Assembly (NCBI GenBank): GCA_002483105.1
Contig: DLHG01000015.1
Coordinates: 186,001 to 250,000, forward strand
Length of the DNA: 64,000 bases
Direction: 5' to 3'
Source of the DNA: Bacteroidetes bacterium UBA7674
Lineage (GTDB): Bacteria; Bacteroidota; Bacteroidia; Chitinophagales; Chitinophagaceae
Under the pieces are notes generated by a model, which did not search any database, was not told where the DNA came from, and was given only the letters and a program-made list of their open reading frames with translations. How positions within the stretch are numbered: position 1 is the stretch's first letter; each line of letters starts with the position of its first letter. A program made the position numbers and the translations under genes. Below, piece by piece: positions 23,994 to 33,218 of the stretch.

Positions 23994-24746
23994 TTACAAT
24001 TCACCAGCCAGCCACAACTTGAACTGGGCGGCCCGCTCCGAACTAACTACGGGCTGCTCCTTTACCGGCGGCTTCAGCGTTACTATTACCCTTGCCTTGC
24101 TGTATGTTTTCATTTCATCTATAGCTTTCAGGCTGATGATATACTGACGGTTGATGCGAAAAAAATGCTCCGGGTCCAGCATATTTTCCAGTGAATCAAG
24201 GTTATTGTCCATAGGATAAGTACGGCCTTCGGCAGTGCGGGCGTACGTAGCCTTGCTTTCACTAAAGCAATACGAAATGTCTTCTACGCTCAGCGTTTTA
24301 ATGTGCTCGCCAAAACGGATAACAAAACGCTTTTTGTATTCAGCATTGACCGGCTCTTGTACTTCTACATCTTTAGATGAATGGAAGAAGGTGCGAAATT
24401 TATCCAGCTTCTGAAAAGCAGTCTGCAACTCATCTTTTTTCACGGGCTTCAGCAGGTAATCAATTCCTGATGTCTTAAAGGCTTCCATTACATATTCATC
24501 AAAAGCGGTAGTGAAAATAATAGGACAATCAATTTTGACCAGTTTCACCAGGTCGAAAGCAGAGCCATCAGCCAAATGAATATCCATCAACACGACATCT
24601 GGCATGGGATTGGAGGCAAACCACGACTGAGCCGCACTGATGCTATCAAGGTGTGCAATAACTTCAGAACCGGGAATTGATTCAAGTACTAATTTTTTCA
24701 ACTTGTTGAACGCCGGTATTTCGTCTTCTACTATCAGTATATTCAT
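23994..24746 (-). CDS. LytTR family response regulator
   Basis: The 250-residue regulator has an N-terminal receiver domain (phosphoacceptor D55 in VVLMDIHL, conserved lysine in DYLLKPVKK) and a C-terminal LytTR DNA-binding domain (about 145-248, with FFRINRQYIISLKAID). Its start overlaps the stop of the upstream kinase gene by four bases, so the two are coupled and almost certainly cognate. It likely controls the following envelope genes or the whole cluster, but no binding repeats were identified. The gap to the OB-fold gene downstream is 108 bases, so a separate promoter there is possible. Confidence 0.92.
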   Translation of the reverse strand: MNILIVEDEIPAFNKLKKLVLESIPGSEVIAHLDSISAAQSWFASNPMPDVVLMDIHLADGSAFDLVKLVKIDCPIIFTTAFDEYVMEAFKTSGIDYLLKPVKKDELQTAFQKLDKFRTFFHSSKDVEVQEPVNAEYKKRFVIRFGEHIKTLSVEDISYCFSESKATYARTAEGRTYPMDNNLDSLENMLDPEHFFRINRQYIISLKAIDEMKTYSKARVIVTLKPPVKEQPVVSSERAAQFKLWLAGEL

Positions 24747-27586
24747 AACAATGGCAATGATACAATATATTGGTTATCAGAAATTTTATGAACGATCTGT
24801 TTCTTAGTGATCAGGGCGTAACGCCGCTGAATATTGGGTAATCCAAGCCCCTCACCCTCCTCTTTCGTGATCTTGGGACGTAAGTCGTTTTTCACAGTAA
24901 CGTGTTCCTCATCTGCGTAAATATAAATAACGAGTGGTTCACTTCTGGAAACAACATTGTGCTTTATGGCATTCTCAACTAGTATCTGCAGGGCGAGCGG
25001 TATTACTTTTTTCGTTTCCAGTATTTTTTCAGGGATAGTAACATTTAGCTGAAGAGCCTGCCCGAAGCGCGTTTGCTGAATGTACATATAATTACGGATG
25101 ATCTCCATCTCGTCTGCAAGCTTGATAAGGTCCATGTTCTTATAAGACAGTACGGCACGGTACAGATCTGAAAGCTGCTCGGTGTAATCCACTGCCTTTC
25201 CGGCATCTTCTTCTATCAGAGCGCTTAGTGTATTGAGACTATTGAACAGAAAATGCGGATTTACCTGGCTCTTTAGATGTTCGTACTCAAAACGCATCCG
25301 CTCTTCCTGCAAGCGGTTTACTTTCCTGAGGTTTTTCTCTCTGAAGTGTATATACAGGTACAACAAGCCAAACACCACAACTATAGCCAGGATCAAAAAC
25401 CAGGGCGACTTCCAGAAAGGTGCATCTATTGAAAAGGAATAAACAGATTCCTTCACCGCTCCAAAGTCCTTGTCCAGGGAGGCTTGCACTATGAATTTGA
25501 ATTTCCCTGCCGGCAGTTGAGAGTATGTTATCGCCTCATCATCGGTATGTATCCATTCATTGTTATACCCTTTTAATTTATAGCGGTAATGCAGGCGTTC
25601 TACATTAGAATAACTGATCCCTTCGAAGTGGAAAGTGAGCTGGTTCTCATCATACCCAAAATCAGTACGGTTATCATTCAGCGGTCGGAAGAACAGTCGC
25701 ACTTCATTTATATATACATCCGGACGCAGATCCACCTTATTCTGTAAATTGGTAAAAATGAGCAAGCCCTTATCGAAAGGGACATACATATTCCCGGAAG
25801 CATCCTTCGCCACACAATTCAAAACAGAAGATATACTCTCTACATCCAGGTTAGTTTTCTTATTGAACTTCCGGAACAGGTGGCTTTCAGGAAACCATTC
25901 ATCAATGCCCTTTTGTGTTACTACTAACGTCTGCCCGGTACTGTTGGTTGCCACAGAAGTTATACTCATATCCTGCAGTCCATTAAGTATCGTAAATTGC
26001 TCCCATTTTTTACCATCGTATCGAAATACGCCCTTATCAGGTGTACCTGCCCATATATTCCCCTTGGTATCTGCTGCAATGCTATACACCACCTTTGCCG
26101 TCATGCCATCAGCGCTATCCCAATTATAGTATTTCCTGCCATCATACATAGTAACACCTGCCCCATCTGTAGCAAACCATAATCTTCCTTTCTTATCATT
26201 ATATATCTGGTACACATAGTCGCTGCCCACACCACTCGCCTTATTATGATGCGTTTTTACGAACATCTTTCCTTCCGCATCATTTATGTCCAGCTCATCT
26301 ACCCCATTGAGACTGGCAACCCACATCCTGCTTTTGAAAGTAGCAATACTTAGGATATGTCCATCACGTAAACTCTCTATCTCTTCTATGCGCTCCAATA
26401 CTTTATTATAATGCCACAGTCCTTTACCGAATGTACCTATCCATATACCACCACCTGTACCATGTGTGTACATACAGGTAATGTCGGCAGGCAGCATCGC
26501 TTCACGCACCGGTGAAGCAGTGTCACGTTTTAGCTGCATAGACAGTAATTCTCTTTGTTGCCCGAGCCATAATTTATTATCCCCGCTACAGACCATTGCA
26601 GTCACAGTACTAAAAAAGTATGGAGCCTGTGCTATTGTATAAGCGGCGTGTTCGACTGTCACTATAGCTAAGCCCTCATTGGTAGCACACCATATATTGC
26701 CTGATTTGATACGTAATAACTTCCTTATCTTCTTACCTGCAAAATGATATGGCCTTACGTTGACGGAGTCTTTAAAATCCAGATGCAGCAAAAACCCTGT
26801 TTCCGTTACAGCCCATGCTTCATTGCCTGAAATAGGATAAATATCATTTACCTGCCCCCACTTCCAGGTGCTTTTACAAGTGAGCAAGTCTGTCAGTTTA
26901 TCTTTGTCAAATGTCAACCGGGCAACACCGCCTTCATTGGTACCGATCCAAAAAGCGCCGTAATTAACGGCCTTTACAACGTTCACAATGTTATCGGGCA
27001 GGCCCTGCTGCGTACCATATTTTTTTATTGATACTTTCCCATTGATAAAATCGATCTTGCTAATACCATTGTCTGTACCGGCAAGCACTGTGTTATTTCC
27101 ACCCTTGGCTACTTCATACACGAAGTTGTCTGAAAGGCCGTGACTGTCATTAATGCGATAGTATCGCCCTTGTGTAAACAGGAATACCCCCTCCTCCGTA
27201 GCAAGCCACAGTAAACCCTTGCCCCTGGAACTGATATTCCTGATACGAGTTCCAGGACCTCTATTCACAGCATTTACCTTTACTATCTTTTCACCAATCA
27301 CCCTGCCCAGGTAACCACCGGCATGACCAACATAAACATCATTGCCGATCGCAGCAATTGAGGTGACTGTTTGTTTTATGCTGTCGCTCATCATAGAGAA
27401 AGTACGCCCATTAAACCTATATACGCCTTCATCCGTCCCTACATACAAATAACCATTTGCTGCCTCCGCTATAGCATTGACATTTACCGGTGTTTGCGTT
27501 TCATTCACCCAGAAGTCACGGCTAAAAGGGCTTTGCGCTTGTGCACTCAGCGATAGTAATAACAATATGCCAAGCAGTATCCGCAT
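24743..27586 (-). CDS. Propeller-type sensor histidine kinase (LytS-like)
   Basis: The 947-residue protein has a signal peptide (MRILLGILLLLSLSAQA) and about twelve beta-propeller repeats with the W-x-G-T/A-x-x-G and GNIWAGTPDKGVFRYDG-type pattern. A Y_Y_Y domain follows (LHYRYKLKGYNNEWIHTD), then one transmembrane helix (about 729-749), a His_kinase domain with the phosphorylatable histidine near residue 778 (NPHFLFNSLNTL) and an HATPase (ILVENAIKHNV and GLGLPNIQRR). It should sense a periplasmic ligand and phosphorylate the LytTR regulator, whose start overlaps its stop. It is one base away from the YceI-like gene upstream. The lack of a fused regulator distinguishes it from hybrid one-component kinases of carbohydrate loci. 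Confidence 0.92.
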   Translation of the reverse strand: MRILLGILLLLSLSAQAQSPFSRDFWVNETQTPVNVNAIAEAANGYLYVGTDEGVYRFNGRTFSMMSDSIKQTVTSIAAIGNDVYVGHAGGYLGRVIGEKIVKVNAVNRGPGTRIRNISSRGKGLLWLATEEGVFLFTQGRYYRINDSHGLSDNFVYEVAKGGNNTVLAGTDNGISKIDFINGKVSIKKYGTQQGLPDNIVNVVKAVNYGAFWIGTNEGGVARLTFDKDKLTDLLTCKSTWKWGQVNDIYPISGNEAWAVTETGFLLHLDFKDSVNVRPYHFAGKKIRKLLRIKSGNIWCATNEGLAIVTVEHAAYTIAQAPYFFSTVTAMVCSGDNKLWLGQQRELLSMQLKRDTASPVREAMLPADITCMYTHGTGGGIWIGTFGKGLWHYNKVLERIEEIESLRDGHILSIATFKSRMWVASLNGVDELDINDAEGKMFVKTHHNKASGVGSDYVYQIYNDKKGRLWFATDGAGVTMYDGRKYYNWDSADGMTAKVVYSIAADTKGNIWAGTPDKGVFRYDGKKWEQFTILNGLQDMSITSVATNSTGQTLVVTQKGIDEWFPESHLFRKFNKKTNLDVESISSVLNCVAKDASGNMYVPFDKGLLIFTNLQNKVDLRPDVYINEVRLFFRPLNDNRTDFGYDENQLTFHFEGISYSNVERLHYRYKLKGYNNEWIHTDDEAITYSQLPAGKFKFIVQASLDKDFGAVKESVYSFSIDAPFWKSPWFLILAIVVVFGLLYLYIHFREKNLRKVNRLQEERMRFEYEHLKSQVNPHFLFNSLNTLSALIEEDAGKAVDYTEQLSDLYRAVLSYKNMDLIKLADEMEIIRNYMYIQQTRFGQALQLNVTIPEKILETKKVIPLALQILVENAIKHNVVSRSEPLVIYIYADEEHVTVKNDLRPKITKEEGEGLGLPNIQRRYALITKKQIVHKISDNQYIVSLPLL

Positions 27587-27587
27587 A

Positions 27588-28136
27588 TTATTTCACAGGT
27601 TTTAGATCGGCAGTGATAGCAACCTGAATTTCCGGAGCCAGTTTCTCGCTGACCACACGGGGTATCTTAATATCATGATCAGATAAAATGACAGTGAAGT
27701 TTGACTTTATCTTCATAGTACCGCTCTTAATAGTGATCTCCGATTTGATGATACGTTCTTTTTCTATACCGTGAATATTGAGTTTACCTTTAGCCCTTAC
27801 TGTATATACGCCATCTTTGGTATAGTCTATATCCTCTATTACTTTTCCCCTGAAGCTTGCCTCGGGGAAAATATTGCTCTCCATGTAGTTCTCATTAAAG
27901 TGCTCTTTTTGCAAGGGGCTGTTAAAACCCATAAAAGTGGGAATACCTACTTTAAAGGCGAACGCCTTTTTGCTGATATCTACCACACCCTTCACATTAG
28001 CGGATTCCGCACTGATGAGCTCCTGCGGAGCTTCAGAGTGAAAGCTGATCTTCCCTCTCTTCACCTCATATATCTGTTGGGAGAACCCATCAGTACCCCA
28101 ACACAGGCAAATAAGCAATAAACAGAAAAGCCGCAT
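27588..28136 (-). CDS. YceI-like periplasmic protein
   Basis: The 182-residue protein has a signal peptide (MRLFCLLLICLCWGTDGFS) and one YceI-like domain: GKISFHSEAPQELI, GFNSPLQKEHFNENYMESNIF and GKLNIHGIEKERII. It is the first gene of the leftward run and lies one base before the kinase gene. This suggests it takes part in signal recognition or is strongly co-regulated with it. It is clearly related to the second YceI protein at 21745-22290, but the two have diverged. Confidence 0.85.
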   Translation of the reverse strand: MRLFCLLLICLCWGTDGFSQQIYEVKRGKISFHSEAPQELISAESANVKGVVDISKKAFAFKVGIPTFMGFNSPLQKEHFNENYMESNIFPEASFRGKVIEDIDYTKDGVYTVRAKGKLNIHGIEKERIIKSEITIKSGTMKIKSNFTVILSDHDIKIPRVVSEKLAPEIQVAITADLKPVK

Positions 28137-28225
28137 ATACCCGTAAAAATAAGGAAATGCCTTATCTTAAAATAAGATATAAACAGGAACACTACTGTTT
28201 TGGTACAGATATTGTAATACTGTGT

Positions 28226-28816
28226 ATGGATATGAAAAAACTCATAACAGTCGCGGCTTTCACTATCTGCCTTTTAACACAGGCAGGTAAAGCTTTGGCT
28301 CAAGACGTATTGGACACTGTCTATACTGCACACCTGGAAGAAGTGGTTATTAATGAAAAGTGGGGTAATGACACCGCCCGCTACCGTTATAACCAGCTGA
28401 AATACTATGTGAAGTCAATACTGCCTTATGTAAATGCTTCCAGCAAGCTTTTTAATGAGATAAATGCAAAAGCCAACGAACCCGGCATCAGCAAGAGCGA
28501 AAAGAAGAAATTTATAGCAACGCGTGAAGAAGCATTGAGGGCACAGTTTGAAGACAAAGTAAAGGGACTCAACAAGACCCAGGGGGCACTACTGATGAAG
28601 CTGATAGCCCGCCAGACAGGTGCAAATGTCTATAAGATATTAGATGAGTTCAAAAATCCGCTCACTGCTATGAAATGGCAGACCTGGGCACGGGTAAACG
28701 GTTTTAACCTCAACCGTAAATATCATCCCGAGGAAGAACAAATGCTGGAACAGGTAATGGAAAGCCTGGGATACCCTCTACCCGCACTGTACAACACTTC
28801 CGCAGCCAAACTATAA
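28226..28816 (+). CDS. DUF4294 family secreted protein
   Basis: With the start at 28226 the protein has 196 residues and a signal peptide (MDMKKLITVAAFTICLLTQA, with cleavage near ALA-QDV). The body matches the Bacteroidota DUF4294 family: LEEVVINEKWGNDTARYRYN, LKYYVKSILPYVN, LMKLIARQTGANVYKIL and YHPEEEQMLEQVMESLG. It is mostly helical and probably periplasmic. No catalytic motif is known. It is divergent from the YceI gene at 28136, and a terminator follows, so it is a single unit. The ATG at 28232 is an equal alternative. Confidence 0.8.
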   Translation: MDMKKLITVAAFTICLLTQAGKALAQDVLDTVYTAHLEEVVINEKWGNDTARYRYNQLKYYVKSILPYVNASSKLFNEINAKANEPGISKSEKKKFIATREEALRAQFEDKVKGLNKTQGALLMKLIARQTGANVYKILDEFKNPLTAMKWQTWARVNGFNLNRKYHPEEEQMLEQVMESLGYPLPALYNTSAAKL

Positions 28817-28840
28817 GTATTATAAGCCATTTACACTGAA

Positions 28841-28861
28841 AGCCTTGCAAATAGCAGGGCT
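28841..28861 (+). terminator. Terminator of the DUF4294 gene
   Basis: Stem AGCCTTGC / GCAGGGCT (one wobble pair) with five-base loop, followed by six T residues. Confidence 0.7.
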
Positions 28862-28886
28862 TTTTTATATATTGTAATATTTAGTT

Positions 28887-28927
28887 TAACAAAATATTTG
28901 GTTAACGCTAACAAAACATTTGGTTAA
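28887..28927 (+). promoter_or_regulatory. Tandem operator-like repeats
   Basis: Two 19-base copies of TAACAAAA(T/C)ATTTGGTTAA sit at 28887-28905 and 28909-28927, with a 22-base period. Each is an imperfect inverted repeat (TTAAC or CTAAC, ten bases, then GTTAA). The 22-base spacing is two helical turns, so a dimeric regulator could bind both copies on the same face. They lie about 75 bases upstream of the SprB-repeat gene. Confidence 0.5.
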
Positions 28928-28991
28928 GCGATTGTTTACAGCCACTATCGGAGAGTAATATTATATTTTATTACGCATGCTAAATATAGAG

Positions 28992-28997
28992 AGGAGG
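28992..28997 (+). promoter_or_regulatory. Shine-Dalgarno site AGGAGG
   Basis: A full AGGAGG sits four bases before the ATG at 29002. Such sites are rare in this lineage and decide the start of the adhesin gene, which then has a clean signal peptide. Confidence 0.55.
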
Positions 28998-29001
28998 GCT
29001 T

Positions 29002-32000
29002 ATGCATGTATTGAAATCTACTTTACTTACACTTACGGTTTTATTTTTTTCATATAGCTCAAGAGCGCAACAACTCTTTTGCCCTGAAAATTCCGGATTC
29101 GAATATGGCAATTTTAGTAACTGGCTTTTATACACCGGAAGCTGTTGCCCGATTGTTGCGAACAACCTGACGGGGCCATTGCCCAACAGGCATGTGATCA
29201 CCAATGGCGGTGTTGACCCTTATGGGTTCTTCCCTGCAGTAGCGCCAGGCGGCGGCAACCATTCGATGAAACTGGGTAATGACAATGTAAACTCCCAGGC
29301 AGAAAAAGCACGTTTCTATGTACAGGTACCGGCGGGTAACAACAACTATAGCCTGATATACAGGTATGCAGTTGTGTTCGAAGACCCGGGGCATCTACCA
29401 CAAGAACAACCAAGATTTGAAGTTGTTGCCTACGATTCTGCCACCAACCAGATATTACCCTGCGCACATTTTGTATATGTAGCAGGTCCTACCATACCCG
29501 GTTTCCTTGAGTCAACGATAGCAGATAGTGTATGGTATAAGACATGGACAACTGCAACACTTGACCTATCGGGCTGGGAAGGACACACGATACGCGTAGA
29601 GTTTTCTACCGGCGACTGTGACCTCGGCGCGCACTTTGGGTATGGCTATGTGGATATGAGTTGCGGACTCTTCCAGGTAGCAGGAAACGCATGTGGCTCT
29701 ACAACCACTACGTTTACCGCCCCTCCCGGTTTTGAGTTTTATACCTGGTATGACTCCAGCTTCAGCACCATTGTAGGTTCAGGACAAGTTGTGACTATCA
29801 ATACTCCACCCAATACTTCTACTTACCAGGTCATACTCACACCATACAGCGGATATGGTTGCCCGGATACACTTACTACAACTCTTGCTATCTCTAATAT
29901 TCAACTGACTGCCAGTAACGATACGCTTGTTTGCTATGGCAGCACAGTACCGTTGCAATCTAATGCGCTCGGCAACATGGCGCCGTTTACCTACAACTGG
30001 ACGCCATCTACGGGGCTTAGCTGTACTAACTGTCCTAACCCAGTCCTTACGGCCACTACTTCAGCCAACTATGTTGTAACCGTTACTGACACCAGCGGTT
30101 GTACAAGGATGGACACTGTACACGTAGAAGTAAGCCCTGCTACAACGATCAACCTCACACCACAAAATGTGAACTGTAATAATGCCAACAACGGTAGTAT
30201 CACGGCAGGCATATCCGGTAGCGGACCTTTTACTTACAGTTGGAACACGGGGCAAACTACACAGTCCATAAGCGGATTGAGCCCCGGCACTTATACACTC
30301 ACTGTTATTAATAGTCTCGGTTGTCCGCAAACGGCAAGTGCGACTATTACACAGCCTCAGGTATTGTCGGTTTCGCTATCGAGTACACCTGCAAGTTGTA
30401 ACGGATTGGCAAACGGCACGGCTACGGCTACTGTAACAGGGGGTACAGCACCATACACCTATAGCTGGAACACAGGACAAACAACAGCGTTTATTTCCGG
30501 CCTGGGTGCAGGCCCTAAAACTGTAACGGTGACTGATGCACACGGATGTATCACTTCCGGAACCGTGAACATAGTACAACCCACAGTACTGGCTACCATT
30601 ACCAATATCACACATGCTTATTGTAGCAATCTGCCAATAGGAAGCGCTACGGTATCTGCCAGCGGAGGCACACCACCCTATACTTATAGTTGGAATACCA
30701 TACCGGTGCAAACAACGCCAACTGCCAACAACCTGGGCAACGGCACATACATCGTAACGGTTACAGACGTGAACGGCTGTATGGACACAGCTCACGCTAC
30801 GGTGATACAAACACCGGGATTATCTATCACTCCTTCATCTACTAATGTTATTTGTAACGGCCAGGGCAATGGTACGGCAAGTGTTGTAGCCAACAATGGC
30901 GTATCCCCCTTTACCTACACCTGGAGCAACGGACAAACAACTTCTTCAGTCAGCGGTCTTTCACCCGGTATATATACCGTTAACGTAAGTGATAATACAG
31001 GCTGTAATTCAAATGCAACTTTCAATATCACACAACCTTCAGTACTGAATGCGTTACTGGCAAATGTGAATAATGTTTCCTGCTTCGGCCTTGGTAATGG
31101 TAATGCTACCGTTGCTGTACTGGGTGGTTCCCCGGGATATACTTACCAATGGAACACAATTCCTGTACAAACAACACCACAGGCGAGCAACCTGCAACCG
31201 GGTACCTATACTGTAACAGTTACAGATACGCACGGCTGTATTGATACCGCACAAGCAACGATACAACAACCTACTCCACTGACTGTAGCTATTAATAATC
31301 CTACCAATGCAACCTGTGGGTTACCAAACGGCTCTGCTACCGCAACACCAACAGGTGGCACAGGACCTTATACTTACTCATGGAGTACTACCCCTGTGCA
31401 AACAGGTAGCACTGCCAACAATCTCAACGGTGGCACTTATACCGTAACAGTGACAGACAGTAAAGGCTGCATTGCTACAGCTTCTGTTACGATCACACAA
31501 ACTCCTGCAGTATTTGTTACTACACAAATGGTAAACATCAGTTGCCACGGAATGAATGATGGTAGTGTTACAGCGACTATATCAGGTGGAACGCAACCTA
31601 CTACTTATACATGGAGCAACGGGCAAACAGGCCTTACCCAAAGTCCGCTTTCCGCAGGTAACTATACCATTATTGTGACAGATAATATTGGTTGCCATGA
31701 CATAGCAGTTGCCAATATCTCACAGCCTCCGGTACTTGTGACCAATATTGCCAATGTAGAAAACATTAAATGCTATGGCGACCAGAACGGCTCAATATCT
31801 GTTACTGCCAGCGGTGGTACTGCACCATACAATTATTCGTGGAACAATGGCGGCACCGGTGCTAACCCAAACAATTTAGATACAGGTACATTCACCGTCA
31901 TCATAACTGATGCCCACGGTTGCGCAGATACACAGACAGCGCACATTAGCCAGCCACCACAAATACTGATAGCTGCGAATGCACTTACAGCAACATGTAT

Positions 32001-33168
32001 GAATGAGGCCAACGGCAGTGCTGATGTTGTAGTAAATGGAGGCATACCGCCTTACAGCTTTGCCTGGAATACTAACCCGCCTCAAACAGGCACAATAGCT
32101 AATGGCTTAATCCCCGGCTCATATATCGTCACTGTTACCGACAGCAACGGTTGCCAGAGAACCGACGATGTAATAATAACAGGCTTACCGCTTCCTGAAG
32201 TAAATGCAGGGCCAGACCGGATATATTGCCACGGCAAAGACACCATCACACTTACTGCCAGCGGAGCACAAACTTATGAGTGGACACCTGCTGAGAGTGT
32301 AACCTGCAGCACTTGTGCTACTACTCTTGCCAACCCAAGCAGCACAACCACATTCACCGTTACCGGTACGGATCAAAACGGCTGCAGGAATGCAGATGAA
32401 GTGACTATTACGGTTTATACCCGCGAAGCTGTATCAACAGGCGGAGATATAGATATATGCATCGGTGATAAAGCAAGTTTATCTGCAACAGGCACCGGGC
32501 AACACACATGGTATCCTCAGCCTGACAATACTGAAACAGGCCTATCAGTAAGTCCTGACAGCACAACAGTATATACAGTGGTCATTGTTCAAAATCAATG
32601 TTTCACTGATACACTCACACAAAAAATAATAGTGCATTATCCACCAACGGTAGAACTGGGGCCCGACATGAGGGTGTTACCGGGCACTGTCGTAGATATC
32701 CATGCAGACACTACTAATGGCAAAAGTATCACCTGGGATCCTATAACTAACCTGAGTTGTGATGATTGCATTGACCCCTCGGCACGCATAGACGAAACCA
32801 TTACTTACACAGCTACAGTTTATAACAAAGCCTGTAAAGCTGTAGATGACATCACCTTTACCATATCCTGCGACGGCGGCAATATCTTCATGGCGAATAC
32901 ATTCACACCTAATGGTGATGGTAACAATGACGTATTCTTCCCGCAAACACCGGGACGCGATATCATTAAAGTATTCAGGGTATATAACAGGTGGGGACAG
33001 AAACTGCACGAAGCTGTCAATTTCTTCTCCAATGATCCTAATTTCGGATGGGATGGCACTTTTGAAGGAAAATCTCTTTCACCCGATGTATATGTCTATT
33101 TCCTGGAGACGTCCTGCCCGGGTGGTGAAAAGGTCTTCAAGAAAGGAGATATTTCACTGATAAAATAA
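29002..33168 (+). CDS. Giant SprB-repeat adhesin with gliding-type C-terminal domain
   Basis: The 1388-residue secreted protein has a signal peptide (first about 23 residues, ending SSRAQQ). Residues about 24-225 form a carbohydrate-binding-like domain. PKD-type Ig-like units come next. About nine SprB-type repeats of about 76 residues follow (about 375-1060). Each is built as C-x-x-x-x-N-G-S/T, then GGTxPYTYSWN and TYTVTVTDxxGC. Two more Ig-like units come next. The end is a gliding-motility C-terminal domain (FTPNGDGNND and RWGQKLHE to VYVYFLE). It should leave by T9SS and act as a surface adhesin. The repeat number is from visual count. Confidence 0.9.
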   Translation: MHVLKSTLLTLTVLFFSYSSRAQQLFCPENSGFEYGNFSNWLLYTGSCCPIVANNLTGPLPNRHVITNGGVDPYGFFPAVAPGGGNHSMKLGNDNVNSQAEKARFYVQVPAGNNNYSLIYRYAVVFEDPGHLPQEQPRFEVVAYDSATNQILPCAHFVYVAGPTIPGFLESTIADSVWYKTWTTATLDLSGWEGHTIRVEFSTGDCDLGAHFGYGYVDMSCGLFQVAGNACGSTTTTFTAPPGFEFYTWYDSSFSTIVGSGQVVTINTPPNTSTYQVILTPYSGYGCPDTLTTTLAISNIQLTASNDTLVCYGSTVPLQSNALGNMAPFTYNWTPSTGLSCTNCPNPVLTATTSANYVVTVTDTSGCTRMDTVHVEVSPATTINLTPQNVNCNNANNGSITAGISGSGPFTYSWNTGQTTQSISGLSPGTYTLTVINSLGCPQTASATITQPQVLSVSLSSTPASCNGLANGTATATVTGGTAPYTYSWNTGQTTAFISGLGAGPKTVTVTDAHGCITSGTVNIVQPTVLATITNITHAYCSNLPIGSATVSASGGTPPYTYSWNTIPVQTTPTANNLGNGTYIVTVTDVNGCMDTAHATVIQTPGLSITPSSTNVICNGQGNGTASVVANNGVSPFTYTWSNGQTTSSVSGLSPGIYTVNVSDNTGCNSNATFNITQPSVLNALLANVNNVSCFGLGNGNATVAVLGGSPGYTYQWNTIPVQTTPQASNLQPGTYTVTVTDTHGCIDTAQATIQQPTPLTVAINNPTNATCGLPNGSATATPTGGTGPYTYSWSTTPVQTGSTANNLNGGTYTVTVTDSKGCIATASVTITQTPAVFVTTQMVNISCHGMNDGSVTATISGGTQPTTYTWSNGQTGLTQSPLSAGNYTIIVTDNIGCHDIAVANISQPPVLVTNIANVENIKCYGDQNGSISVTASGGTAPYNYSWNNGGTGANPNNLDTGTFTVIITDAHGCADTQTAHISQPPQILIAANALTATCMNEANGSADVVVNGGIPPYSFAWNTNPPQTGTIANGLIPGSYIVTVTDSNGCQRTDDVIITGLPLPEVNAGPDRIYCHGKDTITLTASGAQTYEWTPAESVTCSTCATTLANPSSTTTFTVTGTDQNGCRNADEVTITVYTREAVSTGGDIDICIGDKASLSATGTGQHTWYPQPDNTETGLSVSPDSTTVYTVVIVQNQCFTDTLTQKIIVHYPPTVELGPDMRVLPGTVVDIHADTTNGKSITWDPITNLSCDDCIDPSARIDETITYTATVYNKACKAVDDITFTISCDGGNIFMANTFTPNGDGNNDVFFPQTPGRDIIKVFRVYNRWGQKLHEAVNFFSNDPNFGWDGTFEGKSLSPDVYVYFLETSCPGGEKVFKKGDISLIK

Positions 33169-33188
33169 GTTTACGCAAATCCACATAA

Positions 33189-33217
33189 AAAGAGCCCGGT
33201 CATGTACCGGGCTCTTT
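33189..33217. terminator. Bidirectional terminator
   Basis: Perfect 12-base stem AAAGAGCCCGGT / ACCGGGCTCTTT with loop CATGT lies between the convergent adhesin and PdeM genes. The left arm has A residues, which serve as T-run on the minus strand. Confidence 0.75.
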
Positions 33218-33218
33218 G

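Noticed and set aside
24743..28136. Polysaccharide utilisation locus around the propeller kinase
   Set aside because: No SusC/SusD pair, glycoside hydrolase or ECF sigma factor is present in the neighbourhood.
30061..31269. CRISPR-like periodicity in the adhesin region
   Set aside because: The period of about 228 bases comes from the protein-coding SprB repeats, which are divergent at DNA level and have no spacers.
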